From: Macropodus opercularis
Lineage: Eukaryota; Chordata; Actinopteri; Anabantiformes; Osphronemidae
NCBI GenBank assembly: GCA_030770545.1
Contig: CM061090.1
Span: 15,286,501-15,350,500, forward strand
Reading direction: 5' to 3'
DNA length: 64,000 bases
A program made the translations under genes and the position numbers. The notes below the pieces were generated by a model. The model was given only the letters and a program-made list of their open reading frames with translations, was not told the DNA's origin and did not search any database. Numbering within the stretch: the stretch's first letter is position 1; every line of letters begins with the position of its first letter. Shown one piece after another: positions 1 through 13,140 of this stretch.

Positions 1-1070
1 AGTATCGATTTAGAAGTTCCACACAACCTCGGCTGTCGGAGGGCAGATATTTTGTGCTACAGGTCGCTTGACCTAAAGTGGCTGAACAGACAAAGTGCTA
101 CAGAAAGTCATTAATGATGTATTTCCTTTCGCCAGAGCGAGCGAGACGCATTCGTTCAGGTCTGAATGTCTGCGAGCTGGTATGGATGTTTTGTTTTTGA
201 AAGAGGAATGAAAGAGGGAGGGCGGTGGCGTCCGCCGGCAACGGCCGTCACACCTGCTCACAGAAGCCACGGCAAGATGAAAAGAAGAAAGAGAGAGAGA
301 AGCGGTAGCTGGAGAGTCTTTCCCCAATAATAGAAGTTCGGGTCTGGGAGCGATGCAGTGCGAGAAGAGGTGTTTGCGTAATGAGAAAGCGAGTGTATCT
401 GTATTTGTCTGAGCCCGTCTCTCCAGCCCACACACTGTACAGCGCGTTGGCTTAACCGTCACCCATACGCCAGGACTGGAGCAGCAGGACACAGAGCCGC
501 TGAGGCGCTGCTGCGAGTCCGAAGGCTTAGGAACCTCTGTGTGTAAATGTCAGCCTTTTTTAAACAAGTCCGCCGCTGCGCCGCTCTGTGCCCTTATTCA
601 CCTCTCACGCAGCCGGTGGATTAACGCTGAACTGTCAGGATCGTGGGGAAAACGCGGAAATGGCATTGTTTCTCCTATGCATCTGATAATTACGCCTTAG
701 GATGCCACCGTCGTCTTCAGTGTTTCTCACAGCTCGGCCCAGGGATGACCAGGCTTATAAGGCGGTAGGAAGGTGGTAACTGTAGCTGATCAGAGGCCTG
801 GTGATCTGACTAATGCTACGACTGAAGCCGTGCGTGTCTTGCTGACAGGGAGGTGATGTACCGGCTGTGGCAAGTGCTGCCTGACGGTAAATGTGCCCCC
901 CCCTCCACGCGCTTACAGCACTAAATGGATTGCGGTCCACGGGCCGCTCCGAGTTAACCCGCACACGTCTGCTGCTGGCTTCACGTGCGCCTCTGTGATG
1001 GGAAAGACAGCCCACGACCAGCACCTTCACGAGCCGCAGCGCAGCCTCTGGTTGAGCGCTAGTGTGTGGC

Positions 1071-1320
1071 TAATCGCGTTAGCATCGATCTTGCGAGTGC
1101 CCCGGACTTGACCCCGGAGCAGCGCGCTCGGCCTGAGGCGCACTGGGACGCGGGGATGTGCGCCGACGAGCCGAAGACGTGCCGATATGTGGGGATGTTG
1201 CGGACGATGGCTCGTTCAGCACATGGGCGACTTCACCGCCAGGCTTCCGGGAGCTTACGCGCTCATCCCACGTGGCAGCGCGTCGCGAGTGGGCTGCTGC
1301 TGCGGACGCCGCTCTCGTAA
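1071..1320. promoter_or_regulatory. CpG island inside the intron
   Basis: I count about 35 CpG dinucleotides in roughly 250 bp of GC-rich sequence, well above the local background and above what the base composition predicts. No TATA box or clear initiator was identified. The low stop-codon frequency makes an 84-codon frame here, which I do not regard as coding. It could mark an alternative promoter, an enhancer RNA start or an unmethylated regulatory islet. Confidence 0.45.
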
Positions 1321-1321
1321 T

Positions 1322-1341
1322 ATGCTAATATGCATTAGCAT
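1322..1341. promoter_or_regulatory. POU/homeodomain-like palindrome
   Basis: The sequence has the inverted arms ATGCTAAT and ATTAGCAT separated by ATGC. It resembles paired POU or homeodomain sites and immediately abuts the CpG island. Function is inferred. Confidence 0.3.
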
Positions 1342-2145
1342 TAAGCTCAGGTAGGGGGAGGAGTGGGTGAGCGGGTTAGTGATATTACGATGAATGCAAT
1401 TTTTCTTTCTTTTCATAAAGCCGGGGATGAGGTCACAACGAATGATTCCCCTCGACATAAGTCCGGGAGGAAATGAAGCTTGCTCTTTTCAGTGGGGATA
1501 ATTAGCTGAGCTGACAGTCGATACCCATTTGCGGCACAGATATTTCTCCCCCTGCCCTAGTCTGGGACTATAATCCCTCCTTTGAGGATGTTCAAGTGAC
1601 AGAAGTGGAGTTTTTTTTGTCCTTCTAGAATATTCTGGCAATTACAAAGGGTACAATAATACCCATCAATCCCTTGTAATTAGCGAGCATTCGAGATGAT
1701 GCTGGTGAAACTGAGAGCCCCGTTGACCTTGGCAGAGGCTGAGCGCCGATACATTTTGTGTCTTACTGCGTATTTGTGTGTCTCTGGGTTTCAGTGCGCA
1801 CAAGGGAGTCAAGTTAGGATGAGTAAGCAGTGTGCCTCCGCCAGAGCACCAAGTGTACCCACGCCACCCTTCGCCTATAGCGCCGACTCAGCGACGCACC
1901 TTCGGGGAGCGTCGCATTGCGCGAAGTCGTAGCTAAAACCTAGGCGTTTGTGTGTGTGTGCGCGCCTTTGAAAAGTTCCCTTCACGTCTGTTGTTGTTGT
2001 TTTCAGCTGCCAACTTGTTGTCGACTGTCTGTGTCCAGCGATGGTTATCACAGCTGATGATGCCCTTCTCTGTCAGGCCGTGACCCCTTACTCCCACTGA
2101 ATTATCATCTGTCACAGACACAGGGAGGAAGAGCCAGAGAGATGC

Positions 2146-2162
2146 AGAGAGAGAGAGAGAGA
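2146..2162. repeat. (GA)n microsatellite
   Basis: A run of alternating AG within a purine-rich context. Confidence 0.8.
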
Positions 2163-2219
2163 AGGGGAGGGTACAGAGAATCAAGCGACAGAGGGAAGAT
2201 TTGGCCGAGTGCCTCCGAG

Positions 2220-2420
2220 GTGTTTAATTGTCTTCATTGATGACCGCCCCACCTGCTCGCTTGACACGCTTTTCCCAGCCAAGACATGTCACGCATAAAC
2301 AAATAACTCATGCACCAGCCACACGGGTGAGATTTATAGGGAGCAGGCAGCCTCCGCCTCGCACAGTAAACAGCCTCATAACAGCTTTGATAAGTCTCGG
2401 AGAGTAGCTGAGATTATGGG
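2220..2420. promoter_or_regulatory. Candidate conserved non-coding block
   Basis: This repeat-poor AT-biased stretch contains TTTAATTG and CATAAACAAATAA (forkhead-like). Its texture differs from the low-complexity flanks. The evidence is compositional only. Confidence 0.2.
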
Positions 2421-4640
2421 GAAGCAACCGCAGACTTTCTACCCAAGTAAACAGCTGCAGTAGAACGCGTAGGCCTTTCATGTCTGCTGTAATCGCTAGG
2501 CCTTCCCTTCGTCAGAGCCGCTCCGAGTCCCGGCTGAATTACAGATTCCTCGGGATGAGTGAATTAACAAGTGAAACAACTCCAGGTCATTATGTTACGT
2601 AACAAGGGGAGAAATATGCCATTGTGGACCTTGGACCTTGGCCTTATCCCACTGAGTTTTAGCAGCGCAAAGCCAAGACACTTCAAACGATTTAGACAAG
2701 CGTATAAACGTCATTAAATTTAATTGCGCAGAATAAAACAAACAAAAAACGTGAGCGCCAAATAACACCCCTCTCTCCCACTCCCACACTCGCAGCAACC
2801 TAGATTTGATCGTAAACACGTTGCAAAAATTAGATGCGCGGTAGCAGTGTTGCTGCCTACTCTTCTTCTTTTTTTTATTTCTCCTCCCCAGAGTTAGGCA
2901 CAACTGGAAGACTTTCAATTAAAAGCAGCAATGGCGTTTTGCCCTCCGTCTCCTTCCGTCTCTCAGTGTCTCTTCACTGCAGACAGTAGTTTGTAAAGGT
3001 CAGCGCTGTCTGTCGGCTTTATTTGAGGGCGTCTGAAGACCCATTTAAGACTGACTTTAACTTCAAATGTGCTGACCTAGACGCCGCTGATCTGCTTGAG
3101 CTCAGGGTAGCATGCTGTGATTCCCCTCGTTCTCTAACCATCTTTCCACATCAGTCTCTCGTCCACGCTCCGTTCATTTAGATCACGTCTGAAGAAGCCC
3201 TTTAAAACTGCTTAAGCAGACTAAATACCGCATACGAAATGAAATAGTTAAAATGTGGGTGGGCTTTTCTTTTTTTTCTTTGCGTAGATTGACTTTTGTG
3301 CATGCAGAACGCATATGTGACTCCTTTATACCAAACATTACACATTTATGATCATAAAGTGGATGCAAACCATCAAAACGTGAGCCGGGAGTCTGCTTTT
3401 ATTAAACACTGCTCCCGCTCCTCACAGCACTGCAGCAGTTAGACTTGCAAGGTCTCTGCAAGTGTTAAAAGCCTGGCGTTTGCATCGAGTTGAATACAGG
3501 ACCTTAACACTCAGACAGATCTGTGAAATGAGCCTCATGTATTCACTAGTGATGTGATAAAGTGCTTGTCTGGCTACATAACCTCCGTCTGGGCACAATG
3601 GAAACGATTAACAGCGCCGTGTTTGTTTATTTCATGCTTCCAGTGTATTGTAAATCATTTCATATTGCTGGACACCCCATATTTTACTACGATGCTGCGT
3701 CTTGCTTGTAGAGACTGCAGAATGTTTATATAAATGCTACTGTAGGCCACTAGGAAATACACCTCCCCCATGCTTTAACCTCGTAGCTAGGTATGACACT
3801 AATCGTTTTAGAGCAGGATGGAGGCAGCAAGAGATGAAAAGCAGACATGAGGGAGGGGGTCAGGGGTAGAGGGGGTGTAATGGAAGGAAGAGAGTCAAAG
3901 AGTAAGAGTTGTAAAATGGCCAATGGGGATGCTGTTGGCCAAAGCGGGCCATTTGTGTGTCTGTGCGTTTGCGTGGCTACGGTAAATAGATGTCAGACCC
4001 TATCATCCTTTCCAGACTAACGAGCCGTGGCACTCTCGCTAGGTGAGGCCATGGGGGCGCGCAGGTTAGTAGCTGCCACAACGCGCACACGCGCACACAC
4101 ACAGGTACAACCTCACGCGCACGACACCTCGCTCCCACGCAGGCATGTGGGGAAACGGCGTAAATGTGCCGTCTGGTTCGCCGAAACAGCTTCGGATGCT
4201 GTTCGCACACGTGATGTTTGCGTGGAGGACGGTGAAAACGTCCTGCCCCACTTCTCTCTCCTCGTTTCTTGGTGAGAGCAGAGAGGGTGACTGCTATCTG
4301 TCCCTTCCTTTAAATAGCCCCTCCCTGGGGCCGCTACTGGACACATGCAAAGTCAACCCTGCTAACCCACACACACTCTCCAGCCCATTTAGCCTTCACA
4401 ACACACAAGGCACTTCTTCATGTATGGACAGTGTCAAACATTGTGGGTTCGATGCCTTGAATCAATACTGAATCAATACCCTGTCTTTTTCCCATCATGC
4501 ATCCTCTCACTTGTCTCCCAGCTTGTCCATCAAATCCTTCCACCACTCGCTCATTCACTCAGCCTCTCTTTCATATACCCCCTATTGTTGCTCTGTCTCT
4601 CTCTCTCCCATCACTGACTCACTCTTCTCTCCCGTTTCAG

Positions 4641-4722
4641 CACATCCAATTTGCAGGGACTGAGTTAGAGGTGGACGATATGAATCTTATCTCACTACTG
4701 CTTTAATTATTCCATCTTCAAG
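4641..4722 (+). other. Stop-containing candidate cryptic exon
   Basis: About 100 nt of CT-rich DNA ends in CCCGTTTCAG (AG at 4639-4640), a strong acceptor. After 82 nt comes AAG|GTAGAA, a usable donor. All three frames between them contain stops (TAA, TAG and TGA respectively), so it cannot be an ordinary internal coding exon. If spliced, it would act as a poison exon or as part of a non-coding transcript. The segment also begins an AT-rich enhancer-like block. Confidence 0.2.
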
Positions 4723-4900
4723 GTAGAATTCTTTTTGAGGGGGCCGGGTTATTAAATAGTGTCCATTTTAATCAAGGCGTGCAATAGCCCTAAATTGGGC
4801 GAGTAATTAAAGGTGGAATAATGAAATTGAATTGGAGAGCCTACTACATTTTTCTCTGAATTGGGTTTGGTTCATCTCGCGGTCAGCAATTGGTCCTCGG
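4650..4900. promoter_or_regulatory. Candidate enhancer (AT-rich homeodomain-motif block)
   Basis: It contains TTTAATTATT, TTATTAAATAG, TTTTAATCAAGG, GTAATTAAAGG and ATTGAATTGG without simple repeats. Such texture is typical of vertebrate developmental non-coding elements. Conservation could not be tested. Confidence 0.35.
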
Positions 4901-7900
4901 TGACAGGAAGTGGTCTCACGGGACGGAGCGGTTCTGAAGGGTCTCTCTCTCGTGCTTCTTGTCGTCTTGTGCACCCTTCCTACTCAAACTCTAGTCCTTC
5001 ACATCCCTGTGTTTCAAGACAAATGGGCCAGTAATGATACCCGTTCATCGGCTGCTTTCCTCCTGGTCTGTTCTCTCCTCCTCGGCGTCCTCAGTCTTCC
5101 CTGTACTTTGTAATGAAGCATTACTGTCTCTGTCTCCCAGGCAGACAGCGATAATTACCAGCAAAGTGAAGTAGACCGCAGTGAAGCAGCTTTATATACC
5201 ACAAAGACACCTTTTATGGGATTAGAGTGTCCCTTTTATTGTGTACCTGTCATGTGGAACAAGTCTGCATTTGTGTGAGTGTATGTGTTTGGTTTCCGTG
5301 GCAACATGACAACTCACAGCGTCCTGCAGAGTTTTGCCAATCTATGTTTTGGTGGTGGTTCGTAAAAAGGAGGCTTTTAATGGAGGCCTGTTGGTTGATG
5401 CTTGGCAGTCGAGCACAGTGTGCGTTTGATCAGTTCACTATGCTCGTACGGACTCAAACATGAAATCCTCTATATGCACCTGTGACATACGACACCACAG
5501 GTCGATCCAGGTAGTCAGCAGTGCTTACACTTCACCAACATTATGACATGCTTTGTCCAATTACAACTTTGTTTTTCAAGACTATTTTTCGAGAACCAAA
5601 TGAGTCTTAACATCAGCTCAGAGACCGTCTTTGACTCGCTTGGTGGCCTCGTGAGAAGTAACGACCAGAGACCTCATAGATGATGCACATATACGTAGAT
5701 TTAGATGTTCTACTGTAGATGCACGGAAGCATCACAACCCTTCCAGGTTTCCCTGCTGTCATTCCTATACTCTCTCTGTTCCCCCTCTTTTGTGCCCCAA
5801 GGTACCCGTGCACCCTATCAACGGCACTCCAAACAAACAGCCCCTGGATCAGTCGGCCTACCGTGGGATAAGCCTCAGGGAAACACAGAGAACAAGGCAA
5901 GTAGGTAGGATGGAGAGGAGACAAAAAAAAAAGTAGATGAGGGAAGAAGGAGGAGAAGCGATACGCCCAGGGATGAGCTGCAAAAATGATGAAATGAGCG
6001 GTGAAGACTAGTAAAGGGAGGGGGAGTATTTGTGCATATGTGTGTGAGTGTCTTTGTGTGAGAGACACTGGGGGGATTGGGTTGCAAGGGGGATGAGCTC
6101 ATTAGTCCTTAGTGCATATTTCATCCCCTCTTCCAGGTAAATACACTCTACACTAAGGCACCGGAAGAGAAACATCAGTGCGTGTCTGTGTGTGTGTATC
6201 CGCTGTTGTCAAGTTTGCCTATTCTGATTCATAGCCACACGCATATAAAGTTGTTTGTTAGCAGCTTTGTACGTGTGTGAAGCAAACAACAACTGTAAAG
6301 CAGTTTGGATAAGTGTGTGTGTGTTTGTTCCAGACTTGGTTTGATGTTCTTCACAAGCTTGAAGAACTCTCGCGCTCCCTGTCACTGTTTCTGTTGGTGG
6401 TGTTAGGGCGGAGGTAATTAATGGTAAGGAGCAGCAGAGCTAGGCACGGTGAGCCGCAGCAAGGAGTTGAAGGTGAAGAGGAATCTGAAGTGAGGAGAGA
6501 ATAGCGGCAGCCTCAACTTGACGTTGTGGATGTGAAATCAAAATGGCTGCTGTGGAAAAGGCTTTTATCCTCAGTGAATGCGCTGTTTGCTGAGTCACAG
6601 CTTAGCTCTTTAGCGACGCTTTATTACTCATTTCACACATTTGAGTTTTCCATCTGTCAAAGGGAAGAAAGGAAAAGAATCGAGTCCGGGGCGGAGGGAG
6701 GGAAGAGAAACCAGACGGCGCTGATTGACGCGAGATGAGCAATTCTCGACCGAGCGTCAGCAGACCCGCTGATGTCGATGCAGGTGGCTGCACAATGGAC
6801 CAAGAGCACAAACGCGGCGACGGGGCGAGGCTCGTCACCGAAAGGACAAGCCATTTAAGCTTAATGATGTGACCACCTGCACCAGGTCCAGGTTGGAAAC
6901 CCAGAGCCTGCGTCGTTCTGCACACTGGCATCATTAGCCCACTTGTGTCCACTTCCTGAGTCAAGGGTCACCATGACAATTCGCCAGCACCGTATTTAGG
7001 AACATTACCACCATCACTCACAGCATTAATGAGGGAGCAGCAGATGGATGCCATTCTAGAAACCGCTTTTAATGACCGAACAGGGGACTGGGCTCCCTTC
7101 TCCAATTGGACCCTGCAGACGCTCGCTCTTAAAAGGGCAACTGCCAGATATTCAAGCCAAAATAGAGGCAGGAGGGCTCATTTCTACTCTTTTGCCTCTT
7201 TTTTTTTCTCGTTTTCAGCTCGGTCTTGCTCTGGCGATTGTGCTCTCCCTTGTGCTTGTGGCGAGTGGAAACAGTAGATGAGAGGGAGAACTTTATCCTC
7301 CGCTCTCTGTGTTCTTCCTGCGCAGGCTCAGTGAAGCTGGCTTTGGTTTGATCCAGTGTCGGCCGTTCGGGAGCACCTCGTGTTGCCTTGTCCACCCCCG
7401 AGTCCCCGATTCATCCTCTGCTTTGTAAATGGATGCTTGTGATGGCCAATCAATACTGGCAGATTAGGAATGGGATTTAGCATTACAAAGGTGGTCCCAC
7501 ATCGTACCATAATCCCCCACCCTCTTTCCTCCCTTACACTTTTATTCGGAGACACATAAAACCGTACATAAATAGCATAAAGCTCCATTCCTTCTCTCGT
7601 TTTTGGCTTTTGCCTCTCCGCCACCACATTGATCATTCATGGAGCCATTTCGCAGACTAATATTTCAGGTTTTAATTGCCGCACGGAGAGTCTGAGAGCT
7701 ACAGAGAATAACAACATGCCTATTTCCTTCCCACGTGCTCACCCTTGTGTGTGTCTTTAGCTAAATCACACAACAGCTAGAGGACTGAGAAATAGCTGTT
7801 TAAACCCCTGTTGCAAATCTCCAGGGAGGAATGGTGCGAGGGTTCATGCCGGAGAGAGAACGGGTGTCAGGGTGCATCTAAGAGCCCCGAGAGGCTCGAG

Positions 7901-9944
7901 CATCTCTTTGCTGTTACCTCATTTCCCCTGTTTGTAATTAGCAGTGTGTATTAGCAGTTAGCCAGAGCGGGTGAGGGCCTTTCAGAACATCCCGGAGACC
8001 ACAGGGGGGCTGCTGCAACAGGATATCAGGCGCTCTGTCCCGTGTCCCTGAGGGTAAGCCAGGAAAACATCTAAAGCAAACAGCCTCCCGGGTAGTGTCC
8101 TCATTAGCGCTATTAACAACATTACTTCCAGTGTTTTGATTGCTGTCATTATCATCAACAGCTTGTGCGGCCCAAATATCTACCCAGACAGGTTTGGCAG
8201 TGGGGTATGACAGGTGTTTTAACGCAGCTCGTGTTGACAGCCTGGTTGTAACTGGGAAGCAACGAGCCGGTGCGTCGTCCGGTTTAGTCACTATTTGCTC
8301 ATTATCTTTCCTTTTACAAGCTCCTTGACCCGCGGAGGCACTTGAGTAACGTTTCCAGACCAAACCACCGAAACCTGTTGTGTAAAACTTGTTAGCAGAT
8401 GACAACAAGACAACACAGAAGGGCTTTAACCTGTGGGCTGAGACGTCCCGAGCTGCGACACCTTTCTCTCTCTTTTTTTTTTTAATAACAAAAGAGCCTT
8501 AAGTGAAATCTCCAGGCTGTGTGCACGGGTCTCTTAACTGCTCTCGCCTTGTCCGTATTGGCTTGATTCATGAGGCCATTGAGCCTTACCGCAGCAAATT
8601 GCTTTCTCTCCCATAATGCCCTGCTGGTAACTGCGTGGCATTATGGTCAGCAAAATCTCAAACAGCCCTGATGTTCAAATATATATATAATGAGATACAG
8701 GCTGCACATGTTCCTTGGCTTGCCTCCCTCGCCTGAGTCTTAAATCTTAACTAAAACGGCAATGTGTCTTCTAAACAATTATCTGCTGGCAACTAATATA
8801 GCAGGTACATAAAGAAACAAGTATCCTGTTGTGAGAGAGGGATTATGGTATGTTGCAAACAGAGGGCGACCAAGGAGTGGGTGTAGGCCGATGGAGGGAG
8901 GGCAGAGAGGACGATAGGTTCAGGTCCAGAGCTGCACGGAGCATCTCTAGCTCCTGACTGACAGCTTTGGCATCAGCAAGGGAACGTGCACATTGGGGAA
9001 CCGATAATGGACCAACGAGGCGATACACAAGCAGAGCGAGGTATGTGTTTGAGGACAGCGTTTGAAAGTAGCATTTCAAACGGGTGACATTTCTACCTCA
9101 GTTCACGCCTCCCTTCTCTTCTCTTTATGTTCCCATCTTGAATTATCACACAACCTCCGTGAGCAATACCGATAAAAGAGAGGAACAAGAGCGATGAAAG
9201 AACTCATCAAACATGGCAGCCATTCTGCAGCTCATCTGTGTCTTTCTCTCTCATTTCACGTGGTGCTTTTGTGCGCGCGGTGGCATCTCCCACTCCGGGC
9301 CTATGATCAGGTGGTGGCACTAACAAGCATGCGATGGGGAGAGATTAAACACGCGACTGTCAGACGCCACACCCGACGCGTTAAATTACAGCTGCTTACA
9401 TGTGACATTAAGAAACCTGCCAGTATTAGACGCATCAACAAAAGAGACGCAGAAAGTGAAAGCGAGGGGAGGGAGATAGGCGCTGGATGTGATGTCGGAA
9501 GAAATTAGAGCCTTTCAACTACTTACTGACTATTCTGCTAGACTCTGAGGTAGAGAAGAGGGAGCAGTAAAACAGGCTAAAACATTAATTGCTCACGACC
9601 TCTCGATAGAAAGTAATGCACCCTTTGAAAAAGTTTGCACATACAGGCAGCGTAGTGGGTCACCAGCATCTGTCTGCACTGTCTAACCACCCAGCATGAT
9701 ACAACAGCAACAATGCTTTATTTTCTTTTGACTGACAGGTCTTTGACTGACGACTACACTTGTAAATGAGTACAAACTTAACAACAAGGCAAATGTTTAC
9801 AGGTGTCAAATGCATCATATCCCAAACATCTGTTACTCTGAGCAGGAAATATTATCCACGAATTCTCCAGTTTTTCCTGAAGAGCACATGTTGACATTTT
9901 GTCGACCGCACGCTCAGGGAGCGGGTCTGAAAATAACTATTGGC

Positions 9945-10250
9945 ATCAACCCAGGATACCAATATCTTTAGAGTCTAATCCTTCATTGAGGCCATTGTCA
10001 AAGCCATGGGGGTGATATTGATTGGAATCTGAAAAGAGAAATCTATGGTTTTTACACACTCAATGGCTGCCTCCCTGGTGCCTAACATTGGAGATGAATC
10101 ACGCTCCCCTTAAGGCCCATTATTCAGCCATTATTGGCAAGTGCTCGTGCTCACTTAATTGGACAACTTGTCTGCAACCGCCAACCCCCTGGGCAGGCCG
10201 GGACAGAGCCTAAGCCAATCAGCCTAATTGATCCTAGCAAAGGGTCTTGG
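9945..10250. promoter_or_regulatory. Candidate conserved non-coding block
   Basis: This repeat-free stretch has GATATTGATTGGAATC, CCCATTATTCAGCCATTATT, CACTTAATTGGACAAC and AGCCTAATTGATCC. The dense NKX/homeodomain-type and CCAAT-like words suggest a regulatory element. The frame spanning it (63 codons) is not coding-like. Confidence 0.35.
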
Positions 10251-12949
10251 TCGCCATTCAGCGTTACTGAGAGATGATATTGTACCTTGCCTCTCTTTCT
10301 TTTTTTTCTTTAAATGATGTACGTTTGTTCACATATTTGTTCGACAGGTGGACTAATCAGCTCATCCTCAAAATAGTATTACATAAACTTTATATATAGA
10401 TATGCAGTCAGCAAATGTTAAGACAACACTGGAAAAAACGGTTAGAGCTATAAATCTTAAAACCGAAAGGCCAAAGTAGGCCACCCAAGCAGGAGTTGCC
10501 TCTTCTTGAGACAAACTTGGACAGGAGACAGAAAAGGACTCGTAAGTGATTTAGCACAGTCCCTGCCTGCAAACGTTCTTCCATGCCAGTGGCTCACAAA
10601 GCTAATACCCCTCGATTGTTTCGAGAATTACAACCTTGCTCTCCAAAGGAGGAGCTGTTGTTTCATACTGGTTTCGTTTGTGTTCAGGGAAGTCAAGGGG
10701 GGTAGATGGGTGGAGGGTGGGATTGACAAGAAACTTGCCCCAGAGTCAAACGTTCACCTCGAAAGGCTCCCTGTGCCTCTGATTAAAGCACTGACAGTGA
10801 ACAATGGCGCGCTATTCACGGCCCCTGAACGAGAAGAAAGGCTCCGGCCCGAATAAAAGTAAATAGCGCACGGAATGAAAAGCATTAAGAGCAGAGCATT
10901 CGGATCAAATAGGCTCATCTACATTGTAAGATGCAAGAGAGGTACATGTACAAGCGGGCTGTTGTGAGATAAAGGTATTATCTAATGGGTGCGGGGGAAA
11001 AAGGCAAGAGTCTGCAGCAAATAGGTTCAGTCAGCTGATTGTTGGGTCTCCTGCGCATACATCAGCCACAAAGTCAGGGGAGAGAAAGACGAGTAGAGAG
11101 GGAGAAAGACTGAGGGGCACTCAGCGGGCATTTTAAACACTTCGGCGTTAAGCAGACACATACTGATTCTGGTCCTATTGCTCCAGCTGGAGCCGAAGAC
11201 ACATTTACATTCCACTGCTGATTAGAGACATAAAAAAGAACGTCGGCAGAATCTGTGCAGTCTGAGATTCCTAATCACACACTAGCGCGCTCCTCTCTGA
11301 GTGTACCTCTTCAAGTGGAGAAGTTTGTGATAGAGTAAAGGAGTACCTTTGAATCCGACATGCTTTTGATCCAATCTGGCAACTCCCAAATACATGGGGG
11401 GAGAAAGAGAGACAACAAAGAATTAAAAAAATAAAAGGGGGAAAGAGGGAGGGAGGCTTGTGTGTGGACACCTGCTGTCAGGTCCTTCTGTCAGTGTGAA
11501 ATATTGCTGAGCCCACCACACTTCCATTGGGGAGGTGCTTGTAATGATTCAGTCCTTGCGGGGGTTCAGAATGTCATCTGTCTCACCCACCTCTGAGTGA
11601 ACCCGTGTCCTCTAAGTACAGAGTTACTCCAACACAGGCAGGGGTGTTTGTAGAAATAATGGTATATGGATTTAAGGAGGTAATTAAAGAACAGGTTCAC
11701 AGTCGGCCTCACGCTTACAGTAGGTGACCGCGCTCGCTGCAGTCAGTCCTCTGTTGCATCCTGGCCGCTAGGAGTTCTCTCTAAGAGATGCTTCTTATGT
11801 AAGGATGCTGGCCAGAGTCCAGAGCATTAAATACTTTTTTTTCCAATGGAAGAATTCAACTTTCTAAATGAAGCATGATAAGTGGATTAAGTTGCAATGT
11901 TTTTAACACAGAGTCACAGTTTCTGACAATTCAACAAGGAAGCATAAGGATTTTGGAAGATACCGCTTGAGGCTGTTTAAGTTTCATAACTGCTTGAAAT
12001 ATAGCTTTAAATCTGTTTTTGTGCAGGACTGGACATCACTTCTGTCGTCAGTAGAAACCGGAGGAATCAATACTGCACCAGACTGTTGCTTTACAACACT
12101 CGCATATCAACGAGTATCTTTTAAAGCTAATGCTACTGTTAGCGCTGCGTATGAACCAGGACTGTAGTGCAGGCCCTAGATGAAACGCCGTGCTGTGTTC
12201 TGTAGTGCACTTCGCAGTGCAGTTCGCTACGTTGACTTCAGCAGGACGCATTGATTCTTTAAGTGGCTCGTGGATGTGAGACCATTACCTTACACGAGTA
12301 AAATGTTGACTTTGCAGCATCCAAAGAGAAACGGGCTGCGTTTTGCGCGTTAATCACCACTGTCGGGGCTCATGGCGGCACTTCGCCTTCCCACCGCGCC
12401 ACGTTCCAGCTCCTCTCTCCCTGCATGCGCGACCCCTTACGGACCCCTGCTACTCCTCCTCAGCTCATCAATAACCTGCCGTGATGAGTGGAGACTCCCT
12501 GTCACCGGCTCCTCAGTCGATGGAAATCGATGAAGAACAATACCCATGTACATCTACAAGCTTAGCGCCCATTTGTTTTCCCTGTTTACCAGCGGCGGAG
12601 GCAGTTCTATCAAAACACCCTCGGAGAGTTAAGAGAAAAAGTATGAGGGCAATGGGAAACAAATGTGAAGTAAAATGTCATCGTTTTACCATCTGTTGAG
12701 AAGAGTTCACTCATGGCACAGACGGCAAAGCGTCACCGTGTTAAACTCCATCATTGCAATGTATTTAACAAAGCAAAAATATGCATTAACCAACCAGTCT
12801 GTAGCCTGTGAAAGAGAATAAACATGGATTTTTCTACATCTAAATGTATAAATGTTAGAATTAAATAATGAAGCTGTGCATGCAGCAGTATTGTTTATTC
12901 TCTCTTGTGCAACAAATGTCACTGGCACAGTCATTCTGCACCTCCATAT

Positions 12950-13140
12950 AGTCTAATTTAACATTCATATGCTGGCACTGAGCGGCGTGTATCTCATTAA
13001 TATGCTCCCTAGCTTGTTTGTGTCAGTAAATATGCACTGACTTTCAGGAAGATGGCCTAATCCATACTCAGCTGTTAGCAGCTGATATGTTTGTTGAGTA
13101 TTAAATATTTGGTGGGTTTCCCTGCCTTGCTATGATATCC
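12950..13140. promoter_or_regulatory. Candidate conserved non-coding block
   Basis: It contains TCTAATTTAAC, CTCATTAATATGC, GTAAATATGCAC and GTATTAAATATT, and no repeats. The call rests on composition and motif density only. Confidence 0.25.

Noticed and set aside
7072..7281. Hydrophobic frame after a good acceptor-like TTTTCAG at 7217-7218
   Set aside because: It looks like a membrane helix, but the frame stops within 63 nt, no donor follows and the hydrophobicity comes from T-rich DNA.
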